NCBI GenBank assembly: GCA_905195005.1
Contig: CAJJUC010000114.1
Span: 1 to 7,292, forward strand
Source: an uncultured Eubacteriales bacterium
Lineage (GTDB): Bacteria; Bacillota; Clostridia; UMGS1883
Direction of reading: 5' to 3'
DNA length: 7,292 bases
The notes beneath the pieces are model-generated. The model saw only the letters and a list, made by a program, of their open reading frames with translations, ran no database searches and had not been told where the DNA came from. The position numbers and the translations under genes are program-made. Positions 7,177 to 7,292 of this stretch are shown here, piece after piece. The number at the start of each line of letters is the position of its first letter. The stretch's first letter is position 1.

Positions 7177-7292
7177 TTCCTTTAACGCAAGCAGGTGTTT
7201 CATGGATTGTTTCTAATATCCTTTTGTTGGGGAAACTCCGGATTCCATCGAACGGATTCACGGCGATACCCTCAAACGCCCCTCCGAGCTTG
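7151..7292 (-). CDS. Possible 3' end of an unrecognised minus-strand gene
   Basis: On the minus strand a frame is open from the window edge (first full codon at 7291-7289) for 46 residues to a TAA at 7153-7151. It begins KLGGAFEGIAVNPFDG and ends KGITIEYYIF. I do not recognise the family. Its composition reads like protein, it ends at a hairpin followed by T residues, and it overlaps the suspect tail of the third gene by 26 bases, tail to tail. The opposite strand is also open over 7164-7292 in one frame, so chance or the other strand cannot be excluded. Confidence 0.35.
   Translation of the reverse strand, partial: KLGGAFEGIAVNPFDGIRSFPNKRILETIHETPACVKGITIEYYIF

Overview
The window looks like part of a polysaccharide-utilisation operon from a Gram-positive anaerobe of the Clostridia, probably a gut, rumen or plant-litter organism. 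The grounds are a type I dockerin, a typical Gram-positive signal peptide, strong AGGAGG-like ribosome binding sites, tightly spaced genes, and large modular secreted proteins. No marker gene fixes the taxon, so this placement is an inference.

Layout on the + strand: (1) 1-1736 is the 3' part of a gene whose start lies outside the window. It encodes a galactose-binding-like domain (DUF7402/F5-8C type) followed by a calcium-dependent FG-GAP/VCBS-type beta-propeller resembling PL11 rhamnogalacturonan lyases. A complete type I dockerin sits inside the propeller. (2) 1798-5796 encodes a 1332-residue secreted paralogue. It has a signal peptide, an atrophied Ig-like domain, an Ig-like 'FLWDS' domain, a discoidin domain that appears split by a laminin-G-like insert, a second copy of that laminin-G-like module, a DUF7402-like domain and the same propeller, but no dockerin. 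(3) 5815-7176 encodes a leaderless 453-residue protein whose second half matches the N-terminal part of the exo-rhamnogalacturonan lyase family (PcRGLX/YetA, PL26). It stops where the family would continue into its main domains, so it looks truncated. (4) 7123-7152 holds an inverted repeat exactly at the break, and 7151-7292 holds a possible minus-strand reading frame that runs off the window.

The spacers are 61 and 18 bases and contain no convincing terminator, so the three + strand genes are probably co-transcribed. The likely shared task is attack on rhamnogalacturonan-I pectin: one dockerin-bearing propeller for a cellulosome-like complex, one larger free or wall-associated propeller with extra binding modules, and a probably cytoplasmic PL26-type protein, here incomplete. 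The pectin assignment rests on remembered family resemblance, not on a search. No tRNA, rRNA, CRISPR array or complete insertion sequence is visible, and no gene-free stretch exceeds 300 bases.
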